Below are positions 40,793 to 48,793 of a stretch of DNA of 64,000 nucleotides, one piece after another; positions within the stretch are counted from its first letter, which is position 1; every line of letters begins with the position of its first letter. Below the pieces are notes generated by a model, which did no database searches, was not told the DNA's origin, and worked only from the letters and a program-made list of their open reading frames with translations. Source of the stretch: Streptomyces venezuelae ATCC 10712 (lineage in GTDB: Bacteria; Actinomycetota; Actinomycetes; Streptomycetales; Streptomycetaceae); NCBI RefSeq assembly GCF_008639165.1, contig NZ_CP029197.1:6080001-6144000 (forward strand), given 5' to 3'. The position numbers were made by a program, and so were the translations under genes.

Positions 40793-41482
40793 TCAGGGGG
40801 CGGTGTTCGGCGCGATGGCGACCAGGGCGCAGTCGGCGCTGGGCCGGCACTGCACGGCGAGGGTGACCGAGCGGTCCTCGGCGCCGCCTCCACCGTCCTT
40901 CCAGGCGATTGCCTGCTTGCCGGCGACGGTGACGGCGTAGATGTACGCCTCGGTCAGGGCGGCCGGGTTCTCGGCCAGGGCCTGCTTGAACGCCGAGGGG
41001 AAGTGCGCCTGGGAGACGGTCGCGGTGGCGTGCTGGCCCTGGTCGTGCATCCGCGACCACAGCAGAGGGTCGGGGACCTGGGCCTGGATGGAGGTCCAGT
41101 CGGTGTACTTCGTCTCGGTCGTCATCCAGGCGTGCATGCCGGCGAGCTGCTGGTCGCGGGTGGTGGCCCGGGTGTCGTAGGACCAGAGCATCACCGCCGC
41201 GGCGCGGCCGTAGGCGAGAGGATCGGATAGCCGCAGCGGCGGGGAGACCGTCCCCGTCGCAGCCTCCGCGACGGGTGCCGTCGTGCCCGGACGGGCGGTC
41301 GGACCGCTGGCGGACGGCTTGCCGGAGGGCGCCTCGCCCCGGCCGCCGCCGGTCGTGAGGTAGGCGGCAAGACTGGCGCCGGCCAGGAGCAGGGCCAGGA
41401 CCGCGGCGAGGACGGCGACGCGCCGGCCGGTGGACCAGTGCGCGGTGGCGGCGCGGACGCGTGGGCGGGAGCGCTTGCCCAT
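40793..41482 (-). CDS. VirB8/TcpC-like single-pass channel protein
   Basis: A 229-residue protein: a basic cytoplasmic N-terminus (GKRSRPRVRAATAHWSTGRR), one transmembrane helix (VAVLAAVLALLLAGASLAAY), a Gly/Pro/Thr-rich linker and an extracytoplasmic alpha/beta domain (AYGRAAAVMLWSYDTRATTR, WTSIQAQVPDPLLWSRMHDQ, LTEAYIYAVTVAGKQAIAWK, VTLAVQCRPSADCALVAIAP). That topology fits the NTF2-like VirB8/TcpC scaffold of type IV secretion channels; the family assignment is by topology and context. ATG overlaps the upstream stop by one base (TGATG). Confidence 0.68.
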   Translation of the reverse strand: MGKRSRPRVRAATAHWSTGRRVAVLAAVLALLLAGASLAAYLTTGGGRGEAPSGKPSASGPTARPGTTAPVAEAATGTVSPPLRLSDPLAYGRAAAVMLWSYDTRATTRDQQLAGMHAWMTTETKYTDWTSIQAQVPDPLLWSRMHDQGQHATATVSQAHFPSAFKQALAENPAALTEAYIYAVTVAGKQAIAWKDGGGGAEDRSVTLAVQCRPSADCALVAIAPNTAP

Positions 41483-41811
41483 CAGCGGACCTGCGTGCCG
41501 AGCGTGGAGAAGAACGCGATGATCCCGTTTGCGGCACCGAGACCGAGCGCGGCGCCCGCGGACACGAGGGCACCCTTCTTCCCGTTGGCCTCGGCCTGGT
41601 GACCACCGGTGTGGTGGCCCCAGGCCCACACGCCGAGGGAGACGGCGAGTGCGCCGACGACGGCGATGATCGCGGCCATGTTGATGGAGCTGACGACGTT
41701 GCGCAGCAGGTCCAGGCCCGGCAGGAAGCCGCCCTTCGGGGAGACGCCGGGGTCGTAGGCCAGGTACGTGACGCGGTCGGCTATCTGCTGGAGGTGAGCG
41801 AGGGTGGGGAT
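41482..41811 (-). CDS. DUF6112 (small two-helix membrane protein), apparent ATC start
   Basis: Predicted 109 residues: LAHLQQIADRVTYLAYDPGV, KGGFLPGLDLLRNVVSSINM, two transmembrane helices (MAAIIAVVGALAVSLGVWAW and GAALGLGAANGIIAFFSTLG) joined by GHHTGGHQAEANGKKGALV. I recognise the actinobacterial DUF6112 family of conjugation clusters. Size, two helices and position resemble VirB2-type pilin subunits, though that function is inference. The first ATG (41679) would delete the conserved DPGVxPxxGxLPGxxxL region. ATC at 41809-41811, 7 bp after AAGGAG (41819-41824), is the only suitable initiator. Confidence 0.78.
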   Translation of the reverse strand: MPTLAHLQQIADRVTYLAYDPGVSPKGGFLPGLDLLRNVVSSINMAAIIAVVGALAVSLGVWAWGHHTGGHQAEANGKKGALVSAGAALGLGAANGIIAFFSTLGTQVR

Positions 41812-41940
41812 GGTCGAACTCCTTGCGAGCGCAGGCCAGATGGCCCAGCGGGAAAGAGGAAGAGGGGAAGGCGCGCGGCGGCATGCGGCTCGCGGCGGCC
41901 GGGGGAAGCGGCCCGTGGCCCGGGAAGCGGGCGGGGAGCG

Positions 41941-43065
41941 CTAGGAGGCGAGGGCGGGGATGCGGCGGACGGCGAGGATCTGCCAGTCGGCGACCTTCTC
42001 GATCCGCACGGGGCGCCCGGTCTTCGGCGCGTTGATCACGAGACCCGCGCCCATGTACATCCCGACGTGCTCGGGGACGGCGGCGGTGCCGCGGGAGAAG
42101 AGCAGGTCACCGGGCTTGAGCGCGTTCGCCGGGACCGGGACGCCCTCCTTGACCTGGGTGTACGTGGTGCGGGTCAGGGTGACGCCGGCCTTCGAATAGG
42201 CGACCTGCATCAGGGAGCTGCAGTCGCAGCGACCCATCGGATCCGGCCCGTGGGAGTCCTTGCAGGTACCGCCCCACTGATACGGGGTGCCGAGCTGGTG
42301 CATCGCCCACTCGATCGCCGTGCGGGCCTTCGGGGAGGCGTCGGCGGGAATCTTGTAGCCCGCGGGGACGGTGCCCTGGGGGATCTCGCCCCACCGCGAT
42401 CCGTCCTCGCCGGGTCGGCAGCCGCCACCCGCCGGGCCGCCCGGAGCCCCGCTGTCGCCTGCGCCCTGAGGGAGGGTCTTGACGATCGCCTCCTGCAGAG
42501 CACGGGCGAGCGACTCCCACTGGGCGTACGCGTCGGGATAGCCGGAGATCTGGACGGCCTGGGCGGCCTGGGTGATCGTCATCTGCTGCCAGCCCGCGAC
42601 CTTGAGGAGTCCCTCGTAGAAGCGGGTGGAGGCGTGGACGGGGTCGAGGATCTCCTCGGCGGTGCCCCAGCCCATGCTCGGCCGCTGCTGGAACAGGCCC
42701 AGGCTGTCGCGGTCGCCGTAGCGGAGATTGCGCAGGCGGGATTCCTGTATCGCGGTCGCGAGGGCGACGACTTGGCCGCGCTCGGGGACCTTCATGGCGA
42801 TCCCGGTGGCGATGATCGTCTTGGCGTGAGGGATCTGCTCGGCGGGTAGTTCCAGGCCCTCGATCTGGATGCCGGGGGTGGCGCCGGAGCCGCCGAGGAT
42901 GCCTGCGACCTGCTGGGCGACGGCGTTGGCGTCGACCGTGTTGCCGACGTCGCACTGAGTGGCGCGGGAAGCGGAGCTGCTGGCGGCAGCCGCCGTGGCG
43001 GCTGCGCCGGCCAGGAGGAGCGGAGAGAGGACGACGACGCCGACGGCTGCGGCTATGCCCTTCAA
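41941..43065 (-). CDS. secreted NlpC/P60 peptidase with lytic-transglycosylase-like region
   Basis: A 374-residue exported cell-wall hydrolase. An N-terminal signal or anchor (AAAVGVVVLSPLLLAGAAAT) precedes a lysozyme-like region (IIATGIAMKVPERGQVVALA, TAIQESRLRNLRYGDRDSLG with catalytic-type Glu, LFQQRPSMGWGTAEEILDPV). The C-terminal NlpC/P60 domain has ARTAIEWAMHQLGTPYQWGG, the catalytic Cys in GRCDCSSLMQVAYSKAG, and the His in AVPEHVGMYMGAGLVINAPK. This is the VirB1-like muramidase that opens peptidoglycan for the conjugation channel. TTG start. It is the first gene of the leftward secretion operon, next to the divergent promoter region at 43.4 kb. Confidence 0.88.
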   Translation of the reverse strand: MKGIAAAVGVVVLSPLLLAGAAATAAAASSSASRATQCDVGNTVDANAVAQQVAGILGGSGATPGIQIEGLELPAEQIPHAKTIIATGIAMKVPERGQVVALATAIQESRLRNLRYGDRDSLGLFQQRPSMGWGTAEEILDPVHASTRFYEGLLKVAGWQQMTITQAAQAVQISGYPDAYAQWESLARALQEAIVKTLPQGAGDSGAPGGPAGGGCRPGEDGSRWGEIPQGTVPAGYKIPADASPKARTAIEWAMHQLGTPYQWGGTCKDSHGPDPMGRCDCSSLMQVAYSKAGVTLTRTTYTQVKEGVPVPANALKPGDLLFSRGTAAVPEHVGMYMGAGLVINAPKTGRPVRIEKVADWQILAVRRIPALAS

Positions 43066-43568
43066 TCCGCTGCGCCCCCGGAGGAGATGAGGGCTCTACT
43101 CGGTGTTCGGGGCAGGGGAGGGTACGGCTGTGTCACGAGTGGTCCTTGAGGTGAAGTCCGGCCGCGCTGGTCCGAGGTGAGAAGGGCGCGAGGGCCGGGA
43201 TGAGGTGATCGGGAAGCCTGGGAGGAGTAGCCGCGGGGCGAGTTGCCTCTCGCCGGTCGGGCGTCCTCGGGGCGTCGGGAGCGGGGTCAGGACAAGGCTG
43301 TGCCTCCAGAAGGGCAGGGGGAGGGGTGGCCGTTCGGCAGCTGGGGCCTGGCGGTGGTCAGACTGTAGGTGCCGATTCCCGGTTGACCTAATTTCTCGCC
43401 TCGCAGGGGTCAACCGGGAATCGTGTCCTACAGTGTGGCTTCCCCCGCTTGCCCGCCGCTCTCCTTCGGCATGCCGGCCTTCCGGGCCTGCATTCGCCGC
43501 CGCGGCGCCCGCATTCAGCGCGAGGCGGGACTCTCATTTTCTTCCGTGACCCGAATCGGGGTACCCCT
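43066..43568. other. 500-bp divergent regulatory region
   Basis: Lies between the leftward secretion operon and the rightward operon. It contains the long inverted repeat described separately. I saw no gene in it; frames before the methyltransferase start are open for some distance but lack a ribosome binding site. Confidence 0.55.
43362..43434. promoter_or_regulatory. mirror-symmetric promoter/operator between divergent operons
   Basis: Two 27-bp arms in inverted orientation (43362-43388 and 43408-43434) match at 23 of 27 positions around a 19-bp AT-richer centre. Each arm reads ACTGTAGG, four variable bases, then GATTCCCGGTTGACC towards the centre. Seen outward from the centre each arm ends in TACAGT, a plausible -10 hexamer for a promoter firing left or right. 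The inner CCGGTTGACCTAA resembles the operator half-sites at 23.2 and 47.4 kb. Confidence 0.7.
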
Positions 43569-44324
43569 TTGCCTTTTTCCCTTCACCACGGAGACGCGCT
43601 CGGCGTCCTGGCCGGCCTTCCGGACGACTGCGTGGACGCGGTCATCACCGACCCGCCGTACAACTCCGGCGGGCGGACCGCGAAGGAACGCACCTCCCGT
43701 ACCGCCCGCCAGAAGTACACCTCCGCCGACGCCGGCCATGAGCTGGCGGACTTCCCCGGCGAGAACATGGACCAGCGCTCGTACGGCTTCTGGCTGACGC
43801 AGATCATGACCGAGGCACACCGGCTGACGAAGCCCGGCGGGACGGCGCTGCTGTTCACCGACTGGCGGCAGCTGCCGGTCACCACCGATGCGATTCAGGC
43901 GGCTGGCTGGCTGTGGCGCGGCGTCCTGGCCTGGCACAAGCCGCAGGCCCGCCCGCAGAAGGGCCGGTTCAAGCAGTCGTGTGAGTTCATCGTGTGGGCG
44001 TCGAACGGTGCGATCGACGGCTCCCGCAACCCCGTCTACCTCCCGGGCCTTTACTCGGCTTCGCAGCCGTCGGGCAAGGCCCGGCAGCACATCACTCAGA
44101 AGCCGGTCGAGGTGATGCGCGAGCTGGTGAAGATCTCCCCGCCCGGCGGCACCGTCCTCGACTTCACCTGCGGCTCCGGCTCCACCGGCGTGGCCGCGCT
44201 CCTGGAGGGCCGCGACTTCATCGGCGTCGAGAAGACCCGGCACTACGCCGAGATCGCCTCCGACCGCCTCACCGAAACGCTCCACCAGACCCTCGGGCAG
44301 GACAACCTCACCCTGACGGCCTGA
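43569..44324 (+). CDS. beta-class DNA methyltransferase (N6-adenine or N4-cytosine)
   Basis: A 251-residue enzyme. The catalytic motif IV is VITDPPYNSGG near the N-terminus (about residues 24-34). The AdoMet-binding motif I comes last, VLDFTCGSGSTGVAALLEGR, then DFIGVEKTRHY; this order defines the beta class. ITQKPVEVMRELVKISPPGG precedes motif I as usual. No restriction partner is adjacent, so it is probably a solitary methylase protecting or marking the element. Start: TTG preceded by GGGG, giving PFSLHHGDALGVL; the frame is open upstream but weakly protein-like. Confidence 0.9.
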   Translation: MPFSLHHGDALGVLAGLPDDCVDAVITDPPYNSGGRTAKERTSRTARQKYTSADAGHELADFPGENMDQRSYGFWLTQIMTEAHRLTKPGGTALLFTDWRQLPVTTDAIQAAGWLWRGVLAWHKPQARPQKGRFKQSCEFIVWASNGAIDGSRNPVYLPGLYSASQPSGKARQHITQKPVEVMRELVKISPPGGTVLDFTCGSGSTGVAALLEGRDFIGVEKTRHYAEIASDRLTETLHQTLGQDNLTLTA

Positions 44325-44450
44325 CCCGGATGCGCGCAACCGCGAGTTAATGGCGGCTCGTTATCCGCGCCTGCGCGCATTCGCGCCCTGCCGTCCCGTC
44401 ACCCGCTATTGAATTTCCGGCTGCCGCGTGCGCCGGAGGAGGAGATTTCC

Positions 44451-45077
44451 TTGGAGCCTGACCCTCTGGAGGAATTCGGCGCCGCCGGGGAATTCGACCC
44501 GGTGCGCCTTCCGGAAGGTGACCTGGACAGCATCCAGGCCACTGTCCGCAAGCTGCTCGACCGCTCTGCCGAGCAGGCGCGGCAGCTCGACCACCTCGCC
44601 GCCGCACCGGGACCGGCATCGCTGCCCGGCTTCGGCCTGCCGACGATGCCGGCCGCGGCGATGATGCCGCCGGAGCCGCGTCCGATTTTGGAGCTGGACG
44701 GCGAGGAGTACGAGAGCGAGCTGGACCTGCTCACCGACTGGGTGGAGGACTTCCTCATGCCCACCTACGGGAGCGAGGTCACCACCGCCTCCCCGTGGTG
44801 CGACCAGTGGCAGGAACACCTCGACGTCGTAGCCTGGCTCCACGCCCTGTGGATGGCCTACCTGCAGCACAAGGACCCCGAGGCCGGACCGGCCGGTCCC
44901 TTCGTGTGGCACCGGGATTTCCTCACCCACTGCATGGCCGCCATCCGGGCCGCCGGCGGTCCACTGTCCGCCTGCCAGACGGACCCCGAGCGGCCGTCCC
45001 ACCGCCTCCTTCGCGGCCCCGGCCGCTCCGTGCGCGCCGTAGCCCGCGACGCTGAGACGGCGCAGGCGGAGGAGTGA
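44451..45077 (+). CDS. DUF4913 family protein
   Basis: A 208-residue protein. An acidic N-terminus and a helix (DLDSIQATVRKLLDRSAEQA) precede the DUF4913 core: ELDLLTDWVEDFLMPTYGSE, SPWCDQWQEHLDVVAWLHAL, WMAYLQHKDPEAGPAGPFVW, HRDFLTHCMAAIRAAGGPLS. The family is known from actinobacterial plasmids and has no assigned function; WC and W-rich helices are its hallmark. Start: TTG 6 bp after GGAGGAGGAG, which is far better than the TTG 14 codons earlier. Its end overlaps the RelE-like gene (GTGA). Confidence 0.82.
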   Translation: MEPDPLEEFGAAGEFDPVRLPEGDLDSIQATVRKLLDRSAEQARQLDHLAAAPGPASLPGFGLPTMPAAAMMPPEPRPILELDGEEYESELDLLTDWVEDFLMPTYGSEVTTASPWCDQWQEHLDVVAWLHALWMAYLQHKDPEAGPAGPFVWHRDFLTHCMAAIRAAGGPLSACQTDPERPSHRLLRGPGRSVRAVARDAETAQAEE

Positions 45078-45553
45078 GCGCCGAGGGCCGGCCGCCCGCC
45101 TTCGGCCTCACCTTCGACCCGCGAGCCCTCACCGACCTGCTCCAGGCCCCCAGCGACATCCGCGACCTGTCGCTCGCGCTGCTCCAGGAGGTCGTCAACG
45201 CCGACCGGCACGGGGGCAAGCTCACGGCCGAACTCGCCGGACTGCGCAAGCTCTACGTCGATCGCCAGGCCGCCTGGCGGATCGTCTACGCGCTGCGGCC
45301 GGCCCCGCCGACCTCGGCCTACCCCATGGAGATCCACGTCGTGGCCGTCCGCCCCCGGGCCAACCACGACATCTACGACACCGTGGCACGGCGCCTCGGC
45401 ATCGACCACCGTCCGGTCGGCGCCCGCGCGCACGCCGCACGCACCCGCTCCCCCCAGATCGACGCCTACCGCGAGATCCCGAAGCCCGGCCCGCCCCCCG
45501 GCCTTCCCCGCTCCGCCCAGCCCACCGTCCTCACCACGAAAGCCATACGTTGA
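45074..45553 (+). CDS. RelE/ParE-like fold protein
   Basis: A 159-residue protein. Residues about 12-105 have the toxin-type layout: FDPRALTDLLQAPSDIRDLS, LALLQEVVNADRHGGKLTAE, GLRKLYVDRQAAWRIVYALR and MEIHVVAVRPRANHDIYDTV. The strand pair with a central R-W-R-I-V-Y-like segment recalls RelE/ParE mRNA interferases and their phage-type relatives. No obvious antitoxin is adjacent; the coupled DUF4913 protein is the only candidate. The C-terminal tail is Pro-rich. GTG start overlapping the upstream stop. A toxin activity is not shown by the sequence. Confidence 0.62.
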   Translation: MSAEGRPPAFGLTFDPRALTDLLQAPSDIRDLSLALLQEVVNADRHGGKLTAELAGLRKLYVDRQAAWRIVYALRPAPPTSAYPMEIHVVAVRPRANHDIYDTVARRLGIDHRPVGARAHAARTRSPQIDAYREIPKPGPPPGLPRSAQPTVLTTKAIR

Positions 45554-45933
45554 CAGCCTTCCCGAACTTCCTCGACCACTTCGGCGACAACCTCCTGGAG
45601 CTCCCGGCCGAGCCGGAGAACCCCCACCACCGCGCCCTGCTGGAGACCTACATCGAGGTCCAGCAGCTGGAACGCCGCCTGCTGGAGACCCTGACCAATC
45701 CGCACCCGGACATCACGCCGGATGGCTTCCACGCCTGCACCGAGATCCTCATTGACCGCATCGCAGCCGGTCAGGAACTCGCCGTCCTGCTGTCCGCCCC
45801 CTGCTGCTGCGCTCCCGCGGAGGAGTCCTCCTGCGAGGAGGACCCCGACAGCTGCTCCCCGGACTGCTACGAAGCCGTCGACCGCACCGGTGACGAGGAC
45901 GCTGCGGGGCGGCGTGGCTGCCGGCGGCAGTGA
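45550..45933 (+). CDS. small helical protein with Cys-rich tail
   Basis: A 127-residue protein. A helical N-terminal half (RALLETYIEVQQLERRLLET, ACTEILIDRIAAGQELAVLL) is followed by a cysteine-dense segment, SAPCCCAPAEESSCEEDPDS and CSPDCYEAV, with six cysteines in about 25 residues, which could bind metal. TTG start overlapping the RelE-like stop (TTGA). Family not recognised. Confidence 0.6.
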   Translation: MTAFPNFLDHFGDNLLELPAEPENPHHRALLETYIEVQQLERRLLETLTNPHPDITPDGFHACTEILIDRIAAGQELAVLLSAPCCCAPAEESSCEEDPDSCSPDCYEAVDRTGDEDAAGRRGCRRQ

Positions 45934-45949
45934 CCGGGGCCGCGCGAAC

Positions 45950-46639
45950 GTGCCCCGGTCCACGGCGACGCCCGTCCGCAAGGCGCTGACGTCCCTCGAC
46001 CACCGCGTCGAGCTGGCTGTCGGCTACACCGTCGACCGGCTCTGGAGCGACCACGACCGCGGCCTGCTCGACGAGCAGATCGAGAGCGTTGCCGCCGCCC
46101 ACCGATCCCTGTCCAGCGCCGAGCAGTCCGTCACCTTCTACCGCGTGCTCCTCCAGCGCCTCGCCAGCGGCGAGTACCCCATGGACTCCGCGCTCTTCGA
46201 CCGCATCGACCGAACGGTCAAGCAGCTCCAGGAGGCTGTGCGCATCCGCGGCGCTCGCGAGACGGAGCTGTCCGACGTCCTCGAGCCCGTCGAAGCGGAC
46301 GCCGCCCGCACTCCGGCCGGCCACACCGACCTGAAAGCCCACGACATCGCCCTGCTCCTGGCGATCGGCCAGGGCGCCAAGCTCCGCGAGCACCTGCTCA
46401 CCCAGCGGCTCTCCGTCGTGACAGCCTCCGGCACCAGGATCGGCCAGCATGACTTCGCCCGGCTGGAGACGGCCGGGCTCGTCCACCGCGACACCAACCA
46501 CCCGCTGCACGCCGGACAGCCGGTCGCCCTCACCGACGCAGGCCGCGCTGCCCTCGCCGCTCGCCCCTCCAGCCGTGTCACGAGCCGCCCCGCACCCCGC
46601 CCCGGTGCCTGGCCCGACGCCGCCACCCGCACGCGCTGA
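45950..46639 (+). CDS. helical protein with a C-terminal winged-helix-like region
   Basis: A 229-residue protein. A long helical part (LTSLDHRVELAVGYTVDRLW, LLDEQIESVAAAHRSLSSAE, FDRIDRTVKQLQEAVRIRGA) is followed by DIALLLAIGQGAKLREHLLT, DFARLETAGLVHRDTNHPLH and GQPVALTDAGRAALAARP, which has the helix-turn-helix plus wing look of MarR-type proteins. A regulatory role is possible. Start: GTG at 45950 chosen because it follows the previous stop; a GTG at 45914 would overlap the upstream gene by 20 bp. Confidence 0.6.
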   Translation: MPRSTATPVRKALTSLDHRVELAVGYTVDRLWSDHDRGLLDEQIESVAAAHRSLSSAEQSVTFYRVLLQRLASGEYPMDSALFDRIDRTVKQLQEAVRIRGARETELSDVLEPVEADAARTPAGHTDLKAHDIALLLAIGQGAKLREHLLTQRLSVVTASGTRIGQHDFARLETAGLVHRDTNHPLHAGQPVALTDAGRAALAARPSSRVTSRPAPRPGAWPDAATRTR

Positions 46640-46659
46640 ACCGAAGTCCCAGGAGACCC

Positions 46660-47367
46660 TTGTCCTATTCCGGCTACGAACCCGCCCTTCGTCTTCAGGG
46701 CTACCGACCGGCCTCAGCAGCGGTAGAACGGGAGTTCTGCGACCGCATCGCCCCGTGCGAGACCGACCTGAACACGCTGGCTCAGCACCACACACCCGAC
46801 GGCCGACAGAGCTTCTTCGTCTTCCACGACACCTCCGCCATGTACGGGCTGCCCGGCGAACCACAGCTCCTCGCCCTTCACCTCACCCGCGACACCGAGG
46901 CCCGGACCTTCACCTTCGCCAGCGCGCGCCTTCCGCTGTACGCACTCGCCCAGTCCTGGCTCATCCAGCGCCACTGCCCGGCCTCCGCCATCAAACGACC
47001 CGAGGACATCGGCACCAACCCCGCCGACACGATGACCACCGGGCTGGAGCAGCGCTTCCGCGACCACGGCAACCAGTTCTCGATCGTGATGAGTTACACC
47101 GCCGAGGGATACCCGACCCAGGAGACCGTCGTCCTCCTGGAAGCCGCAGACCGCACCGGGCCGCAGCCCTACCGGATCCTGCTGGAAACCACCGACCTGC
47201 GGGCCTACACCCACCAGCTCCGCGAGGGCGCCTTCGACACCGCGGACGCGGCGCTCACCTGGCTGGACGACCGCAGCACACCGCTGCCCAGGCCCCGGGC
47301 CACCACCGCCCCGCAGCCCCCGGCGAAGCCTGCCGGCCCGACGACCGCCCGGGGCAGGAAGCGGTGA
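46660..47367 (+). CDS. hypothetical protein
   Basis: A 235-residue protein of mixed alpha/beta character: YRPASAAVEREFCDRIAPCE, QSFFVFHDTSAMYGLPGEPQ, LLALHLTRDTEARTFTFASA, RLPLYALAQSWLIQRHCPAS, FSIVMSYTAEGYPTQETVVL, YRILLETTDLRAYTHQLREG. The C-terminal helix and basic tail (GPTTARGRKR) resemble neighbours. TTG start four bases after AGGAGA. It has no recognised domain. It is the last gene before the 47.4 kb operator. Confidence 0.6.
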   Translation: MSYSGYEPALRLQGYRPASAAVEREFCDRIAPCETDLNTLAQHHTPDGRQSFFVFHDTSAMYGLPGEPQLLALHLTRDTEARTFTFASARLPLYALAQSWLIQRHCPASAIKRPEDIGTNPADTMTTGLEQRFRDHGNQFSIVMSYTAEGYPTQETVVLLEAADRTGPQPYRILLETTDLRAYTHQLREGAFDTADAALTWLDDRSTPLPRPRATTAPQPPAKPAGPTTARGRKR

Positions 47368-47404
47368 CCACCCGGCGGGAGCGGCGAAAGGTACCAGCAA
47401 ATCG

Positions 47405-47421
47405 CCGGTTAGGTGAACCGG
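47405..47421. promoter_or_regulatory. operator-like palindrome CCGGTT-N5-AACCGG
   Basis: CCGGTT-AGGTG-AACCGG, a perfect 6-bp-arm palindrome. It matches the 23.2 kb site (CCGGTT-AGGCT-AACCGG) at all but two bases, and both are preceded by AAATCG. It lies about 90 bp upstream of the gene starting at 47509, between two rightward operon segments. Confidence 0.6.
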
Positions 47422-47508
47422 GGATTCTCCGGATCCTTGAGATCACCCGCCCGGAGCGACAGCTCCCGGACCTTCCCCCCTGTCCACGTCAAGGAGAGGA
47501 GTCTGCCC

Positions 47509-47949
47509 GTGACCGACGAACCCGACGATGTCCTGCGCGCTGTCGCCCGCGAGATCGAGGACCGCTTCGGCATCCCCGTGGACGAGCTGCGCGACGCCGT
47601 GGCCGCCGCCCGCGGCACGATCTCGTTCCTGCCCAGCGCGGTCGTCCGCTGGTACGACGACCTCGAAGAGGCCCAGCGACTGCTCACCTCGGCCGAGGAC
47701 GAGCTGCTCGGCGCTCTGCAGTCCGCCCCCGCCGGCGAGTTGGACGAACAGGTCATGACGCTCGCGCAGCGCGTCGACACCGCGCTGACCATCCGCGACG
47801 GCCGGGCGCTGACCGTGCGACACCTCCTTGAGGACTACCCCCTGCCCGAGCAGCCGGCCACCAGCCGCGCCGCCCGGAGAACCGGACCCGTACTCACCAC
47901 CACCCCGGTCCCGCAGCCCGCCCCCGTATCCGCAAGGACCCGCCGATGA
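47509..47949 (+). CDS. small helical protein, first gene after an operator
   Basis: A 146-residue protein (VLRAVAREIEDRFGIPVDEL, AVVRWYDDLEEAQRLLTSAE, LLGALQSAPAGELDEQVMTL) with a Pro/Thr tail. Start: GTG after a strong AAGGAGAGGA. It heads a run of three similar proteins of 131-146 residues, each coupled or closely spaced to the next, which look like diverged tandem duplicates. Function unknown. Confidence 0.62.
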   Translation: MTDEPDDVLRAVAREIEDRFGIPVDELRDAVAAARGTISFLPSAVVRWYDDLEEAQRLLTSAEDELLGALQSAPAGELDEQVMTLAQRVDTALTIRDGRALTVRHLLEDYPLPEQPATSRAARRTGPVLTTTPVPQPAPVSARTRR

Positions 47950-48365
47950 GCACCACCATCAAGCCGAGTAGCCGGGACGAGCGCTTCGCCGAGGTCTTCG
48001 GGGCCCCGCTCGACCAGCTCCTCGCCGCCCCCGAGCACACCCGGCACCTGCGCGAAGCCCTGGAACTACGCGCGTTCCTGGCGGTGGCCGAGCAGCACGT
48101 GGCCCGGGTCCGCGACCGCGTCCACGACCGCAGCGCTCCGGACCGACCGATGGACGAGCTGTCCGAGGACGACCTGCGGATGGACGCCCAGTGGATGCAG
48201 GCCGCACTCTGCGCCCGGCGCGGCTACCTGACGGTCCTCGACAAGCTCCTGCGATCCGAACCACCGCCGGAGCACCAACGCGCAGTGACGTTCAACCAAC
48301 CGGCGATCACTGCCCGAGCCGTACCCGCGGGGACGACAACGGCCGCACAGGCAAAGGGACGTTGA
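47946..48365 (+). CDS. small helical protein
   Basis: A 139-residue protein: RFAEVFGAPLDQLLAAPEHT, LELRAFLAVAEQHVARVRDR, MDAQWMQAALCARRGYLTVL. The order, FGxPLDxLLA then two helices, matches the preceding and following genes. ATG overlapping the upstream stop (ATGA). Function unknown. Confidence 0.62.
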   Translation: MSTTIKPSSRDERFAEVFGAPLDQLLAAPEHTRHLREALELRAFLAVAEQHVARVRDRVHDRSAPDRPMDELSEDDLRMDAQWMQAALCARRGYLTVLDKLLRSEPPPEHQRAVTFNQPAITARAVPAGTTTAAQAKGR

Positions 48366-48761
48366 TTGCCCCACCCCGTAGCCGACCAACTCGCCGAGCG
48401 GATCGAATCCCTCTACGGCAGGCCCCGGGCCGAGCTCGCCGCTATCGCCACCACCGACCGGCCGAACATGCTCGTCACCCTCCTCGACGCACTGACCACC
48501 GTCGAACTGGCAGAGAAGAACATTCAGTTCCAGCGCGAACGGCTTCTGCAGCTCGCCGACCAGGGCCGTGACATCGGCCCCGCCACCCCCGGCCACCTGC
48601 TCGACTGCAGCCGCCGGATCGCCGAATCGGTCGCCACCCGCGACAACCAGGCCCGCTTCACCCTCGCCGTGATCCAGAGCCTCTACCGTGCCCCGGCCCC
48701 CGCCGCCACGCCCGTCGCCAAGACGCCTGCCCCGGCCGCGACCACCGCGCGAACCCGCTGA
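48366..48761 (+). CDS. small helical protein
   Basis: A 131-residue protein: ESLYGRPRAELAAIATTDRP, LLDALTTVELAEKNIQFQRE, LDCSRRIAESVATRDNQARF, with an Ala/Pro/Thr tail. It is the third of the run of similar proteins. Start: TTG immediately after the previous stop, 6 bp behind AAGGGA. Function unknown. Confidence 0.62.
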   Translation: MPHPVADQLAERIESLYGRPRAELAAIATTDRPNMLVTLLDALTTVELAEKNIQFQRERLLQLADQGRDIGPATPGHLLDCSRRIAESVATRDNQARFTLAVIQSLYRAPAPAATPVAKTPAPAATTARTR

Positions 48762-48793
48762 ACACCCCACCACCACGCCTCAGGAGTACTCCC

